From contig NW_004443648.1 of assembly GCF_000330505.1 (NCBI RefSeq), forward strand, positions 735,479-799,478: a stretch of 64,000 bases of DNA, given 5' to 3'. The position numbers and the translations under genes are program-made. The notes under the pieces are model-generated. The model made no database searches. It was not told where the DNA came from and was given only the letters and a program-made list of their open reading frames with translations. How positions within the stretch are numbered: the first letter of the stretch is position 1; each line of letters starts with the position of its first letter. This document shows positions 30,022-40,621 of the stretch, piece by piece. This stretch comes from Entamoeba invadens IP1. Taxonomy: Eukaryota; Evosea; Mastigamoebida; Endamoebidae.

Positions 30022-31770
30022 TTAAAATTTCCGACTTAAAGCGTCATCTACCTGTTGTTCCGAACAAAGTTTGAGCTGTTTAATTGTCTCCAAAGCTTTG
30101 CCACCTTCTGTTCTCAATATGTCATAACGCGAGTTAACCAATTCAGCAATTGAAAATAAGATATATTCATCCTTCAATATCTCTACTGCATTTTCGGGTT
30201 TGAATTGAATCAAATTGCAAACGATTCTTGTTGCTTCGTAAGACACGCGGACATCTCTGATCTCACGTGTTGCTGTTTCTGGCGTCCTCTTTTCCTTGAC
30301 CAATCTGACCGTGTATGTCGCAGTCTCGACAACATTGTTTAACGCGTTATCGACTTTCATAAAGACTTCTGCTCGTTCCGGACTATTAAGAATGAGTCTT
30401 GAAATTATTTGTTGGTTGTTAAAGATGATGACTTGATTCTTAGTGTAGTGATACCACTTTTCTAAGACTTCGAATATCTTCACATCATTGACCAAATAGT
30501 CTCTGTTGTCTTTAAGCACCGAAATTGCCGATAACACTGAAAGAGACATTAACAGACTTTGTTCTTCCGTTTGGTGCCCATTCATATAATTCACGATGAT
30601 ATCCGCCACCCCCAACTTTCGATAAGCAGCAATAGTCTCGTCGGTTCTTCCCATATTTGCAAGTAAGATCATTAGAGTCGAGTACATGTTTCCTTCCGAC
30701 TCTTTTGCCTTTGTAACGACTTCCGACACTTTTGATGAAATGATACTTAACGATTCATCACGAAGAGCAATTTGGTTCAAACATTCGATTGCCATGAGAG
30801 AAACGTTATTCTCTTCTTTTTCCATAATTTCTATCAATTGGGTGATATATGGGATTATAACAAAGGCCTCTATCTTCTTATCGGAAGCGATGGTCTTAAA
30901 TAAGAGTAAACTGCTCTGATGGATGACATAATCGAGGGGGGTGTCTCTCATCAAATCGCTGAGCAATTGTCTGAAGAAGTCTCTGAATCTGTCGAGTTTC
31001 AATTCAGCGATGGAAACTAAAAGTCGTAAAGCACTGACTCGAATTCCCTTAGTCTTTGCGGAGAAGATTAAAGTTTTGCAGATCGTGACTATTTTGTTGG
31101 GCAATAGGTCCATTGATTTGACAATATAACTCTCTATAACAGCAGCAAGTGTTGCAAAAACTATCAAAAGTTCTTTAGGAGAGTCGACTGAATTTTCATA
31201 TAACTTACAGAGCAACTCGACGATCCCCTTTTCCGATAAATCCTTTTGAATTTCAGGACAATTGGTCGTCAGTGTTAAAAGTGAAGACAACAACGCCGTG
31301 ACGAATTGGACATTCGTCTGTGTCGATGTCGCTTTGCCTTCGACATCAAATTTGTCGAAGAGTTGAGAAAAGACAGTTAAGATGTGTTTGTTAAGTAACA
31401 GCGCTTGAATGCCTGAAATGATGTCGTTGTCATATAAATATCTCTTCACTGCGATATTTTTATTGGTGACATATGCTAAACACGTGATTAATTGTGATAT
31501 TTGTGTTAAGTCAAATTTGGCTTGGCAAAGGGACAACAAAATGTCCAAAACTTTTGTCCCAGCTCCTTCAGTAAATAAGTCCAATTTCTCAGTAAATTCA
31601 GACGAATCTAATGAGTTCAAAAACTGATTCAAAATCTGTAAAAATTCATTTTGATTTCCTTCGGTGTACTGAGAAACCAAATCAGTGACAAATTGCTTTG
31701 AAAAATCGTCATTTTTTAGTTTAGTGGAATCTGCTGTTTTGCTTTGAAGACGTGTCAAAAGCTCTTCCAT
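30022..31770 (-). CDS. armadillo/HEAT-repeat protein
   Basis: 582 residues, all alpha-helical with recurring ARM-type three-helix units from about residue 65 (LLSLCQAKFDLTQISQLITC, LLKTIASDKKIEAFVIIPYI, SLSVLSAISVLKDNRDYLVN and similar). No enzyme motif, no signal peptide, no membrane span. ARM solenoids of this length include the smgGDS/Rap1GDS-type small-GTPase binders (for example Dictyostelium darlin), and the layout without extra domains would fit, but repeat proteins are hard to place by eye, so this is only a suggestion. Start ATG at 31770. Confidence 0.65.
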   Translation of the reverse strand: MEELLTRLQSKTADSTKLKNDDFSKQFVTDLVSQYTEGNQNEFLQILNQFLNSLDSSEFTEKLDLFTEGAGTKVLDILLSLCQAKFDLTQISQLITCLAYVTNKNIAVKRYLYDNDIISGIQALLLNKHILTVFSQLFDKFDVEGKATSTQTNVQFVTALLSSLLTLTTNCPEIQKDLSEKGIVELLCKLYENSVDSPKELLIVFATLAAVIESYIVKSMDLLPNKIVTICKTLIFSAKTKGIRVSALRLLVSIAELKLDRFRDFFRQLLSDLMRDTPLDYVIHQSSLLLFKTIASDKKIEAFVIIPYITQLIEIMEKEENNVSLMAIECLNQIALRDESLSIISSKVSEVVTKAKESEGNMYSTLMILLANMGRTDETIAAYRKLGVADIIVNYMNGHQTEEQSLLMSLSVLSAISVLKDNRDYLVNDVKIFEVLEKWYHYTKNQVIIFNNQQIISRLILNSPERAEVFMKVDNALNNVVETATYTVRLVKEKRTPETATREIRDVRVSYEATRIVCNLIQFKPENAVEILKDEYILFSIAELVNSRYDILRTEGGKALETIKQLKLCSEQQVDDALSRKF

Positions 31771-32452
31771 TTTGTTTATAAGTTCATCAGAAGTATATAA
31801 AATATATGGTTACTATGATATAATTTAAATATTATAATTTCTCAAACAAAGTGACGTGGCACTGATAATTACTTTTTTTTGATTGGTCATAATATAGTTT
31901 TATCATTCTAATTATCTATTAATAAAGAATGATAAATAATTTTAAACAATTTATTATATAATATAGTTGTTTAAATTGTTTATAAAACTATTTAATTGTT
32001 ATTTTTTTCTTTTTAATTTAAATATATATTATTAGAACAATAAAAAAAATGAGTGAATTTTGTATTACAAAATACAATTAGTTTTTTATAACTTATTAAA
32101 TAAGTATTTTTAGTTCAATATTATAAATATACTATAAATATAATAACAAATGAAATATATTTATTTTAGTAATATTAATGGTTCGATATTAATAAAAAAA
32201 ACACTCCATTAAAAATAGTGATATAAAAAACTAGATATTTATAGTATTTTATAGTTAATGATAAACTATGATTTAATCTGACTACCAAGAAAAAGTATAA
32301 AAATATGATGAAAAAAAAGATCTTGAAATTGGTTGTTCCAAAATATCATCAGAAGTTATAAATAATAGTACAATGAATCAAAATTAATAATTTGTCAATC
32401 TTAAATGGCCAATAAACAAAAAGAAAAATAGAAACTCATTAAAACCATAGAA
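31771..32452. other. AT-rich intergenic region between ARM-repeat and G-beta genes
   Basis: About 680 bases, divergent promoters at both ends. Only A/T runs; no frame or repeat. Confidence 0.45.
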
Positions 32453-33702
32453 ATGGCAGAAGAGCTTCAAGCGAAAATCATCCAAACGCGAAAAGAGATA
32501 GACCAGATTAAAGAAGAGACTCGAGCGAATCGCGAAGCAAAAGAGGACACAACCAGTTTGTGATTTTAACTATCGACGTGTAAAATTTTAAAAAAATGTT
32601 ATTTAGAGCATATAAATGTTATTGTTTACATGGTAAATCAATAGTTTACTTATTGATTTCCACATTAAAGGAGACAAAACCACAATCAATAGTTTTAATA
32701 ATTAATGATAACATGTTAACCCAAGGGAGTCTGTTTTATTAACGAGTAGTGAAGAAATTTACATCTGAAATACCGGGGATTAGTAAGAGTGACCACGTCA
32801 GATTTAAACGTGGGCTTCGAGGCCATATCTCGAAGATATACGCGATGCATTGGGCAGCTGATTCGACTCATTTAGTCAGTGCGTCACAAGATGGGTTGAT
32901 GTTAACATGGGATGGCCAGTCGACACAAAAGATCCATTGCATTCGTATACGAAGCTCGTGGGTCATGACTTGTGCTTATGCGCCATCAATGAAATTTGTA
33001 GCGTGTGGTGGGCTTGATAACATCGTCTCGATCTATTCGATTGCTCCAAAATCGTCGAGCAATGAACCATTGAATAACACGACTGCTGAATTGGCTGGAC
33101 ACGTTGGATATATTTCTTGTATGCGTTACGTCGATGAGAACAGAATTTTGACGTCTTCTGGTGACTCCACTTGCTGTTTGTGGGACGTCGAACAAACAAC
33201 TAAATTGATGGATTTCAAAGACCATCAAGCCGATGTCATGTGCGTCTCCGTCTCACCCGACCACAACACTTTTGTGTCTGGGGCGTGTGACTCGATGGCA
33301 AAGTTGTGGGATATCAGAATGGAAAACTGTGTTGCGACATTCACCGGACACGACGCTGATATCAACGCTATTGCGTACCACCCTAGTGGAAATGCTTTCA
33401 TTACTGGAAGTGATGACTTCTCATGCAAACTCTTTGATATTCGAGCGGACAGAGAATTGATGAATTACTCGTCTGAAAGTATGCAACATGGCGTGACAAG
33501 TGTTGCTATTAGTTCGACAGGAAGATATTTGTTCTGTGGGTATGATGACTTGGGATGCTTGTGGTGGGATGTCTTGAAGGGTGACTATATCACTCGACTG
33601 ACGGGCCATGAAAATCGTGTAAGTTGCTTGGGTGTTTCTCCAGATGGGTTTGCTTTGTGTACTGGGTCTTGGGATTCCACCCTTAGAATTTGGGCTAATT
33701 AA
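32453..33702 (+). CDS. heterotrimeric G-protein beta subunit, spliced
   Basis: Exons 32453-32555 and 32750-33702 give 351 residues. Exon 1 codes the N-terminal coiled coil ([20 protein letters not shown]) that pairs with G-gamma; exon 2 codes seven WD40 blades, starting [20 protein letters not shown] and including [39 protein letters not shown], and ending [12 protein letters not shown] and [11 protein letters not shown]. These are near-diagnostic of true G-beta rather than RACK1. The intron (194 bases) starts GTTTGTG and ends CGAGTAG; the split codon A|TG restores phase. G-beta-gamma acts at the plasma membrane with G-alpha below 7TM receptors. Convergent with the BspA-like gene, 89 bases apart. 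Confidence 0.95.
32556..32749 (+). other. spliceosomal intron in G-beta gene (194 nt)
   Basis: GTTTGTG donor and GAGTAG acceptor. Longer than the other introns in the window. It separates the coiled-coil exon from the propeller exon. Confidence 0.85.
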
Positions 33703-33791
33703 TTCTTATCTTTCTTTGATGTTCGTTCGTCTTTCATCATTTTCTTCAAGCTGATGAAGACTAACATATTGAAATGAATAATGGCAATCAA

Positions 33792-34994
33792 TTAATAGTA
33801 ATTTAAGACTGCGGGACTCTCCCAAAATATGTTCATCCCACTGCTCTTCAGCGCAAATGGAAGTTTCACCCTCTTTAAACCTTTGCACCACCCAAAACAA
33901 CAATCACCAAGGCATAACACAGTTTGGGGAATCACAACTTCTTTCAAAAGAGGACATTTAAAGAACGCCTGATATCCCAACGCCTTCAACGTTGGTGGAA
34001 GAACGACTTCTTGTAACGCTCGGCATTCCCTAAAACAGAAATCTTTCAAGCACACTAAGCTGTTCGGGAAAACAACATGGCTCAACAACTGGCATCCACA
34101 AAAAGTGCTTGATCCTATTACATTGACTCCGTTTGGAATGACAACAGAAACAATGTTATCATCAATCAGTTTGTCAACGTTTGCTTTTTCATACAAAGCT
34201 CTGTCGTCTTTGTCAAACCCAACATAATCGACTTTGACATTTGAAGGTAATTTGTTCTTCAGCCAAAGTGGCAACACGCAGTGCAAATGTTCCCCTTTAA
34301 ACCCAACTTCAGTCAACGCTTTGCATTGGCCGAAAGCATATTCTCCAAGATATGCCAAACATGTTGGGAACTCAATTTTCTTCAAGTTGACGCACTTGTA
34401 AAACGCCGAGGTGCCAATAGAAACAAGTTTCGATGACAAGTTGATCTTGCTCAGTTGAGCGCAACCTTTAAACGTGTTATTCCCAATGTGAGTGATTTGG
34501 TCGGCCATTTTGACAACTCTCAAATTAAGACTGTTCTCAAACGCGGAATTTCTGAGTAACTTGATGTTAAGAGGTAATTCGATGTTGACCAATCTTGACT
34601 TTTGAAGGTCTTCCAAAGAATCGGCTTCGCTATCCTCATCATCTTCTCGTAGAGATTCAAGATGATTCTCTTCCCAAATCTCTCGATCGTTTTGTGAGAA
34701 TACGACGTTTTTGTAGATGTGGTTTTCCTTGGCTTTGGATAAGAACTCTGAGTATTCAACTTGATAATGAACAATATAAAAATCCATTTTTGGTAATTCA
34801 ATATCGTCTCGAGTAAACAGATTCTGTTGTTTCATTTGGGGGAACAAGATTGGGTTCTCAATAGAAAATGGATTGGCTGTATAATTAAGAAACAGCTGCT
34901 GATCCAATTTTCTTATCATCAAAAATTTGTGGGCATCTTTCTCGCTTAAATAGGGAATCAGTTGTCGTTCTACCTCACCTAATCTCGTTGTCAT
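33792..34994 (-). CDS. BspA-like leucine-rich-repeat protein (LRR_5)
   Basis: 400 residues. The N-terminal 140 residues are charged and unassigned, with an acidic DDEDSEADSLEDL stretch near 115. From about residue 150 come LRR_5 units of Treponema/Bacteroides BspA type with the spacing IGNNTFKGCAQLSKINLSSKLVSIGTSAF, repeated about eight times in two blocks around a spacer (about 230-280). Entamoeba genomes carry a large expanded family of such proteins, some of them on the cell surface despite having no signal peptide; none is seen here. Ligand binding or adhesion is inferred. The transposon copy 2 begins 129 bases upstream of the start codon. Confidence 0.9.
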   Translation of the reverse strand: MTTRLGEVERQLIPYLSEKDAHKFLMIRKLDQQLFLNYTANPFSIENPILFPQMKQQNLFTRDDIELPKMDFYIVHYQVEYSEFLSKAKENHIYKNVVFSQNDREIWEENHLESLREDDEDSEADSLEDLQKSRLVNIELPLNIKLLRNSAFENSLNLRVVKMADQITHIGNNTFKGCAQLSKINLSSKLVSIGTSAFYKCVNLKKIEFPTCLAYLGEYAFGQCKALTEVGFKGEHLHCVLPLWLKNKLPSNVKVDYVGFDKDDRALYEKANVDKLIDDNIVSVVIPNGVNVIGSSTFCGCQLLSHVVFPNSLVCLKDFCFRECRALQEVVLPPTLKALGYQAFFKCPLLKEVVIPQTVLCLGDCCFGWCKGLKRVKLPFALKSSGMNIFWESPAVLNYY

Positions 34995-35122
34995 TTTTAA
35001 CTTTCAAGTTCATATCTTTCTGATTTTTGACTCTTTTTTGAATTGTTAATTATTTATTAATGAAATGAATATCGAATTGTTCTGTTTTTCAAAAAAAATA
35101 TAGTTTTATTCTAATAATAATA

Positions 35123-37653
35123 CAGTATGTGAGAATAGTATGTGAGAATGAGAAAACCCTGTGGATTCAACAAAAGTTACAATTGTGTAACTTTTATGTA
35201 ATAAAATTATTATTTTTTTATTTCAAAAAATTCAAAAAGATCAAATAAAAAAATCACTTATTTACAGTTCATTTTCTCTTTCAATTTGTTTGGAAACCTA
35301 CAAAGCAGCTTTCAGAGTGTGAACAGCCAGCCAGCACTTACCAACTAATTGACTCAGACCTCACGCTAAAGAATCCCAGGAATACTGGACAAATCAGCCA
35401 TAGCAGCTAGACGATTCAAAGCAGGCAACGTTTAATTTAAGAGTTTTTGCGAGCAAGTTCTACAAGTTAATATCTCAATAACGAAAGAAAGTTTAACAAA
35501 CGAATATTTTCTATTGGAAGGACTTATGATAGTTCAGACATATGTTGATTCAAACAGTGACCATCTGACCTGTGATAGGAAACAGTAGTGTGAACTGGGC
35601 GATACAACTGATTAAAAAGATAAAAATCAATCGATTAAATTCTCAACCCCATTTTTAGTTCTTTTTGAGATTTTTTTGGTCGTCTTTTTCTTCACAACTT
35701 TACATACAACATCCCGTTCTTTTCTTTTTAACGGCTTGCAAACAGACTGACACGAATAACCCTCAAAACACATTGGAAGCTTTCGAACTGCAGATATTTT
35801 CAAGCTTTTGGTTTTGACGCATTCAATCGAGTATAACTGTGGTATACTTAACAGTTTCGGTATTTCTGCTGTTACTCTGCGTGAGACTCCAATATCCACA
35901 TACGCAACCCTCATACCACTATCAACAATTCTGAAATCAATACCAACTTGCCTAAAAGCCTGCGTGCACACATCCGGAGTGGTTGTTTGGAAATAAGACT
36001 TCAGAATTGAGTTGAGGTATTTGGCAAACTTTTTTTCTAAGTCCTCTCCATCACCGAATTCAACAATTTTAGTTTCATTTGGTATTTCGTTGCGATCTTC
36101 TGATTGGTTGTCATCCACCATCCTTTCGTTGACAGTCGTACCAGCCTTCTTTTTAAATGGTGATATCGCTTCTTGTGGATTTGCCAGCACTTCCTGAAAC
36201 ATTTCCTTAAACTGTTGAGGTATTATTGGTTCTTCAATGGGATCTTGGTTTCCAATCACATCATCTGACTCTTCTTTTTCTTCAACGTCTTCACTTTCTG
36301 TCGTTGTTGTTTCTTCCTCGCCAACTCTATCTTTAATTTTTATGACATCTCTGAACTTAGCATACAACGAATTCAGTCTTCTTTTTTGGGCTGCAAACAC
36401 CCCAACATCTAATGGTTGTGTTAAATGTGAGGTGTGAGGCACCAAACATACGATTTCACAGTTCACGTTGATGATTTTCTCGTTGACTTGGACATTCGAC
36501 TTGAGCAACAACCTCACATCTTCGATTGAGTGGCACGTGCACTGATCAAATATCAGCACTGCCTTATCAATATAACCAGTCTTAATTCTCATGTCGACAA
36601 TATAAGGTACTACAACGTCGTTGATGTATTGTATAAATAGGTCACTGTTGATAAAACCGTTTTTACTATAACTGACGATGTTTCCCGTTTCCATCCAACC
36701 CAATTTCAAGAATTCAACTGCAACTCTTTTGTATTTTGTTACAATCATACAAGGAAGAGGTTGTGAGGGGGTAATAGTGCAAACGACAGTGGATCGAGCA
36801 ATGTCACGTTCGACTCCATATTTCATTTTACTGTCTGTGGAAAAACCAGCAGTGAATACTCCCTTCACCATTTGCCTGTCTGGCCATGGCTGATACCCTG
36901 ACTCATCCAAATTCATAATAAATGGTGATGGGATGCCATTTAAAAAAAGTGGCAGTGCAATGTAATACTTCAACACGGCATCTTCGTCGTAGGTCAATCG
37001 AGATTGGTCTTCAGCAAACACAGTAACAATCGAAAAGTTCCAATTTTTATGTATTTTATCATAAATAACATGGTTTGACACATCAACGTTGAAGGTTTTT
37101 ATTATAAACAACCTCAAATAAGTTATGCTGATAGCTTTGCATTTTCCTGGAAACTTTTCATTATCAAGAATCAAATTCTTGACAATTTCCCATTGTGTTT
37201 CAGTTAAAAGTGACGGTCTTCCGTTATCTTTTTTTCCAAACAATGCCGTCTCCATACCTCTTCGTTTGTTGATATTAAACTGACTTGAAGTTAAAGCAAA
37301 GACTCTACATAGTTTACTCTCGGTCACCTTTTCCGTATTAATTCCATTGAAAATTTCTCTTTCAATATTCATCAAATACACCTGAACATTCAGGGGCAAT
37401 TCACAAAAGTTGCAATGTTTGCTGAATGTTCTTTGGGCTATTTCTTTCACTGGACCAGGACAATACTTTAAATTCTTTTCAAGTGTTGTATGGTCTAAGC
37501 CACTAAAAGCAACATTCCTGGAGCTCATAATTATATTATTTAGATTGTTTTTTTTAAAGAAAAACATTTTTATTTAAAAAAAGAAAAACAAATATGTAAT
37601 TTTTGTTGAATCCACAGGGTTTTCTCATTCTCACATACTTTTCTCACATACTG
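35123..37653 (-). mobile_element. pogo/Tc1-mariner-superfamily DNA transposon, copy 2 (2,531 bp, intact)
   Basis: The ends are the same about 53-bp inverted repeats as in copy 1 (CAGTATGTGAGAA outermost), flanked by TA at 35121-35122 and 37654-37655. The transposase frame is complete, so this copy may be autonomous. Inserted in the promoter region of the BspA-like gene. Near identity to copy 1 over 2.5 kb points to recent transposition. Confidence 0.95.
35627..37567 (-). CDS. DDE_1 (pogo/Tigger-like) transposase, intact
   Basis: 646 residues (633 if the second Met, MSSRNVAFSG, is used, which looks more natural). The N-terminal 180 residues are helical with Cys/His pairs (HCNFCELP) and a GRPSLLTETQWEIV helix-turn-helix-like segment, presumably binding the terminal repeats. 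The catalytic DDE_1 core follows: IMNLDESGY (Asp221), LIFDQCTCHS (Asp341) and PHTSHLTQPLDVGVF (Asp387). The last motif, HTSHLTQPLD, is typical of pogo/Tigger/CENP-B-related transposases, although the spacing of 45 residues between the second and third Asp exceeds the classical 30. An acidic linker (about 415-460) and a Lys-rich tail (KKKTTKKISKR) likely give nuclear targeting. Confidence 0.92.
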   Translation of the reverse strand: MFFFKKNNLNNIIMSSRNVAFSGLDHTTLEKNLKYCPGPVKEIAQRTFSKHCNFCELPLNVQVYLMNIEREIFNGINTEKVTESKLCRVFALTSSQFNINKRRGMETALFGKKDNGRPSLLTETQWEIVKNLILDNEKFPGKCKAISITYLRLFIIKTFNVDVSNHVIYDKIHKNWNFSIVTVFAEDQSRLTYDEDAVLKYYIALPLFLNGIPSPFIMNLDESGYQPWPDRQMVKGVFTAGFSTDSKMKYGVERDIARSTVVCTITPSQPLPCMIVTKYKRVAVEFLKLGWMETGNIVSYSKNGFINSDLFIQYINDVVVPYIVDMRIKTGYIDKAVLIFDQCTCHSIEDVRLLLKSNVQVNEKIINVNCEIVCLVPHTSHLTQPLDVGVFAAQKRRLNSLYAKFRDVIKIKDRVGEEETTTTESEDVEEKEESDDVIGNQDPIEEPIIPQQFKEMFQEVLANPQEAISPFKKKAGTTVNERMVDDNQSEDRNEIPNETKIVEFGDGEDLEKKFAKYLNSILKSYFQTTTPDVCTQAFRQVGIDFRIVDSGMRVAYVDIGVSRRVTAEIPKLLSIPQLYSIECVKTKSLKISAVRKLPMCFEGYSCQSVCKPLKRKERDVVCKVVKKKTTKKISKRTKNGVENLID

Positions 37654-38033
37654 TATATTATTTTTTTATTATTCATTCTTTTTTTTAAATAAAAGTTTTA
37701 TTATAAAACTGATTCAACTATGAACTAAATAAATGTTATTTATAACTAAAATCAATAATACAATTAAAATTTATATAATAATTAAACTATTATTTATATA
37801 CATGTTTAATAATAGATTATAATAACAATTAAGTAAAAGTATTAATAAATATGTTTATATTAATAACTTATAACATTTATTTTAATTTTTATAGTTTAAA
37901 AAAAAATTAAATTTTTTATACAAATGTATTATAAAGTAGTAAAAATATCATATAATCTAATACATTTTAGTTGAATTTTATAAGTGATAGTAAAACAACT
38001 ATATTACATAGTAAACAGACAGAAACGAATGAA
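37654..38033. other. AT-rich spacer, nothing seen
   Basis: Nearly pure A/T between transposon copy 2 and the small membrane-protein gene. Confidence 0.45.
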
Positions 38034-38216
38034 TTAAATGTTGGCATAACTTGCATTTTCTCTTTTCTTTCTGTATGTCATTAAGCCAAACACAATGCCT
38101 CCAAAAAGTGCGATAGCTATCATTACATACCCTATGATTACCCACGCGGTTTTGCTTATCAAAAGTTCGGGATCTTCTTCGATTTTTGTTGTCAGTGTTG
38201 GAAGTAAATCCGACAT
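38034..38216 (-). CDS. small single-span membrane protein (60 aa), unrecognised
   Basis: 60 residues: hydrophilic N-terminus (MSDLLPTLTTKIEEDPELL), one transmembrane helix at about 25-47 (WVIIGYVMIAIALFGGIVFG), then a basic tail (YRKKRENASYANI). The positive charges after the helix suggest the C-terminus is cytosolic. The base composition of this stretch is clearly coding-like compared with the AT flanks, and the frame is clean from ATG to stop. The size fits subunits of ER membrane machineries, but I cannot name it. Other frames here (37999-38313) are shadows. Confidence 0.6.
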   Translation of the reverse strand: MSDLLPTLTTKIEEDPELLISKTAWVIIGYVMIAIALFGGIVFGLMTYRKKRENASYANI

Positions 38217-38608
38217 ATCTATTTATTCTTTTTTTCAAGTTCTTTGAATCTTCTCTTGAGTCTGCTTTTTCTGTCTTTTGTTTTAAAATGCATTTTTGGT
38301 GAATTATAACCATCTTAATGGTATTAGTTCATTTTAATTAACCAAAACAATGTTTTTGCTTTTTAATAAAATAAATTAGAAGTATAATTAATATTTACTA
38401 TTATATTATTTAATTTTGGATTATAACAATATTAATTTAGTATAGTAAAAAACAAAATTTATAAATATAATATAAATAACTATATACAAATGTATTAGCG
38501 AATTGACTAATTGCATCAAGAAGTTATAAATTAATACACAAAGAATACTGAATCTGTTATACTCATTACACCAGCAAACGGAACGCAAGCATATAATAGT
38601 ACAACCTT
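38217..38608. other. AT-rich spacer between small membrane protein and RhoGAP
   Basis: About 390 bases, no frame, no repeat. 38520-38608 is somewhat less AT-rich and probably 3' UTR of the RhoGAP gene. Confidence 0.4.
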
Positions 38609-40132
38609 TTAGACTTTCGATATTGCAGACCAGCTCATTTTAGGTTGGCACAATGATAACTTGCGACCTCCATTTCTCTTTGAGTGTCTGACCTGTCCAA
38701 CAACTGCCATTCCTGTAAACGTTTCTTTGTAAGTTGTAGGTGGATACATAACATCGTCGTACAATGATTGAATGAAGAATGTTTCGAGGTCCTACATTAT
38801 TAATATCTTATTAGTTAAACAATCTAAAGTTTATAGTTTAACAGCTCAAACAATACTATTAATTATAACTATAATAATATTATAATTCAAATCCTAGAGA
38901 AAAGAAAAGCAAACGGTGAAAATTTGTTTTGCGTTTCTCAGCATTTTTTCAAATGCCTCAATAACAAATTGGGTTTTCAAGTCTTTCAAAGAGCGTTCTG
39001 TTCGTATCACGGCGGGTCCCACACAAATAGCAAGAGAATTAAAATCCATTTTACTCGTTGGGTTTTCAATAATTTTCAAACACAAAGCGATTAAACCTTC
39101 AAGAAAAGCTTTGTTTTCTTGTTGGATTGGCTCATATAAAGTCTTAAAATTAGTGACCCAGTCTATATCGCTGTGATCTTGGGTGATTGCGATGAGGTCT
39201 TCGAAGAGTTCAATAGGCCATATTGGCTTCTTCATATCGCGCATGATCTTTTTGATAATACCACCGACTAAGACATAGTCAGTCATTCTAAAATCGATGA
39301 CTCCAATGTATTTGATATACTGCTCTATTGAACTTTTAGCAGCACACAATCGAAAGACCCCTTCAACGTCTTTAGAGTAATACAACCGATACATTATTCT
39401 TTCAATATATAAAGGAAGAAGAGAAGTAGGCCGGTTCTCCGTCTTAATGATTTCTTGGGGACTTGTAGTGTAATTGACACTCAAATGTTTGACTCGTTCA
39501 TTTCTCAGCTATTTGTCATCAAATGAATTAACGAGCACATCCAACATTCTCACAACAAACCCTCTCAGAGATGTTAATTATCGGTTTCATTTTCGTGTCA
39601 TCCAGTAAATCGCTCGGCATCGGCGGTTTAAATCCTTTTAAGTCGATTAAAAACGACGTCAAACATCGATACATTTGAATGTTAAAGATTTCTTGAAGCT
39701 GTTGCTTTTTAACAACTTCATTTGTGCTAAACTCCTCTTCCCAGTCCCACGGTTGCTTCAGTTTCTCGCTGAAATTGCGGTAAATGGCTTGCTGTCGATC
39801 AACATCCAATAACACAATAAATAACATTTTTACAACCACAAAAAAGAAAAACATTTGGAATAACAAAAAAAACAAACAAGCATTGAAAGTTGTGTTTTGA
39901 CGTTCGACTGGACAAACAAATTAATACGGACGATGTTCTCGAGTGATGTTGGGTTTCCATTTGGGTTGACGTGTTCCATGATACTTTCTAATGAGTCTTC
40001 AAAAGTCTTGAGAGTGTTTTCAAGGAGTTTTAATGTGTTTCCAACTTGAGAAGCTTTTGAAGCCAATTCAACCATTTTGGGGTATACAGTGTAGTCATAC
40101 GTGGCAGGAGTTACTTTCATGCCAAAAGCCAT
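38609..40132 (-). CDS. RhoGAP protein with N-terminal BAR-like helical domain, four exons
   Basis: Exons 39878-40132, 39561-39791, 38915-39508 and 38609-38791 give about 420 residues, all junctions phase 0. Introns start GTTTGTT, GTTTGTT and GTTTGC; two end TAG, the first ends CAG. The first two exons code long helices (YPKMVELASKASQVGNTLKL, then Lys/Glu/Gln-rich sequence) like BAR/F-BAR membrane-bending modules. The third exon holds a RhoGAP domain: VEGVFRLCAAKSS with the Arg finger, GGIIKKIMRDMKKPIWP, and FNSLAICVGPAVIR. It would turn off Rac/Rho GTPases at curved membranes. The last exon (DLETFFIQSLYDDVMYPPTT) adds 60 residues with no known domain. Exon 3 has no ATG of its own, which supports the splice model. 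Confidence 0.8.
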
Positions 40133-40621
40133 TTAGTTGTCTTCGCTATGCTTTTCAGTTCTTCGAAGTTGTGCTTGTTTTTGTTTTGGTGTTCTTTTCT
40201 TATTGACATTTAGTTCTTTTATTATTGTATTGTAATTTAGATAAAGATAGTATTGTGTTATTCTTTTCAGACATGTGAGTTTGTAAAAAGTTTATTTGTA
40301 AAATATTTTTTGTATTATATTTTATTGTTTATTTTAACTGAATCAATGATACAGTGAAAATAGTTTCAAGTTTTTATATTGCATTTTTATAGTTACTATT
40401 ACTAATTGTATCTTAAATAAAAAGAAAACTATAATAATAACTTATGAAATAACAATTGTTTTAATATCAATTTATTATCAATTATATTATTATTCTATAT
40501 GTTTTGAAGTATTATATTAATTAATTAATAAATAGTAGATTTCGTATGAATTACAATAAACTATATTTTTAATTTAAAAAATTATATGATAATAGTTACT
40601 TATGTGACACAGAAAATTAAA
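40133..40621. other. AT-rich spacer
   Basis: About 490 bases between the RhoGAP start and the START-protein stop; A/T runs only. Confidence 0.45.
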
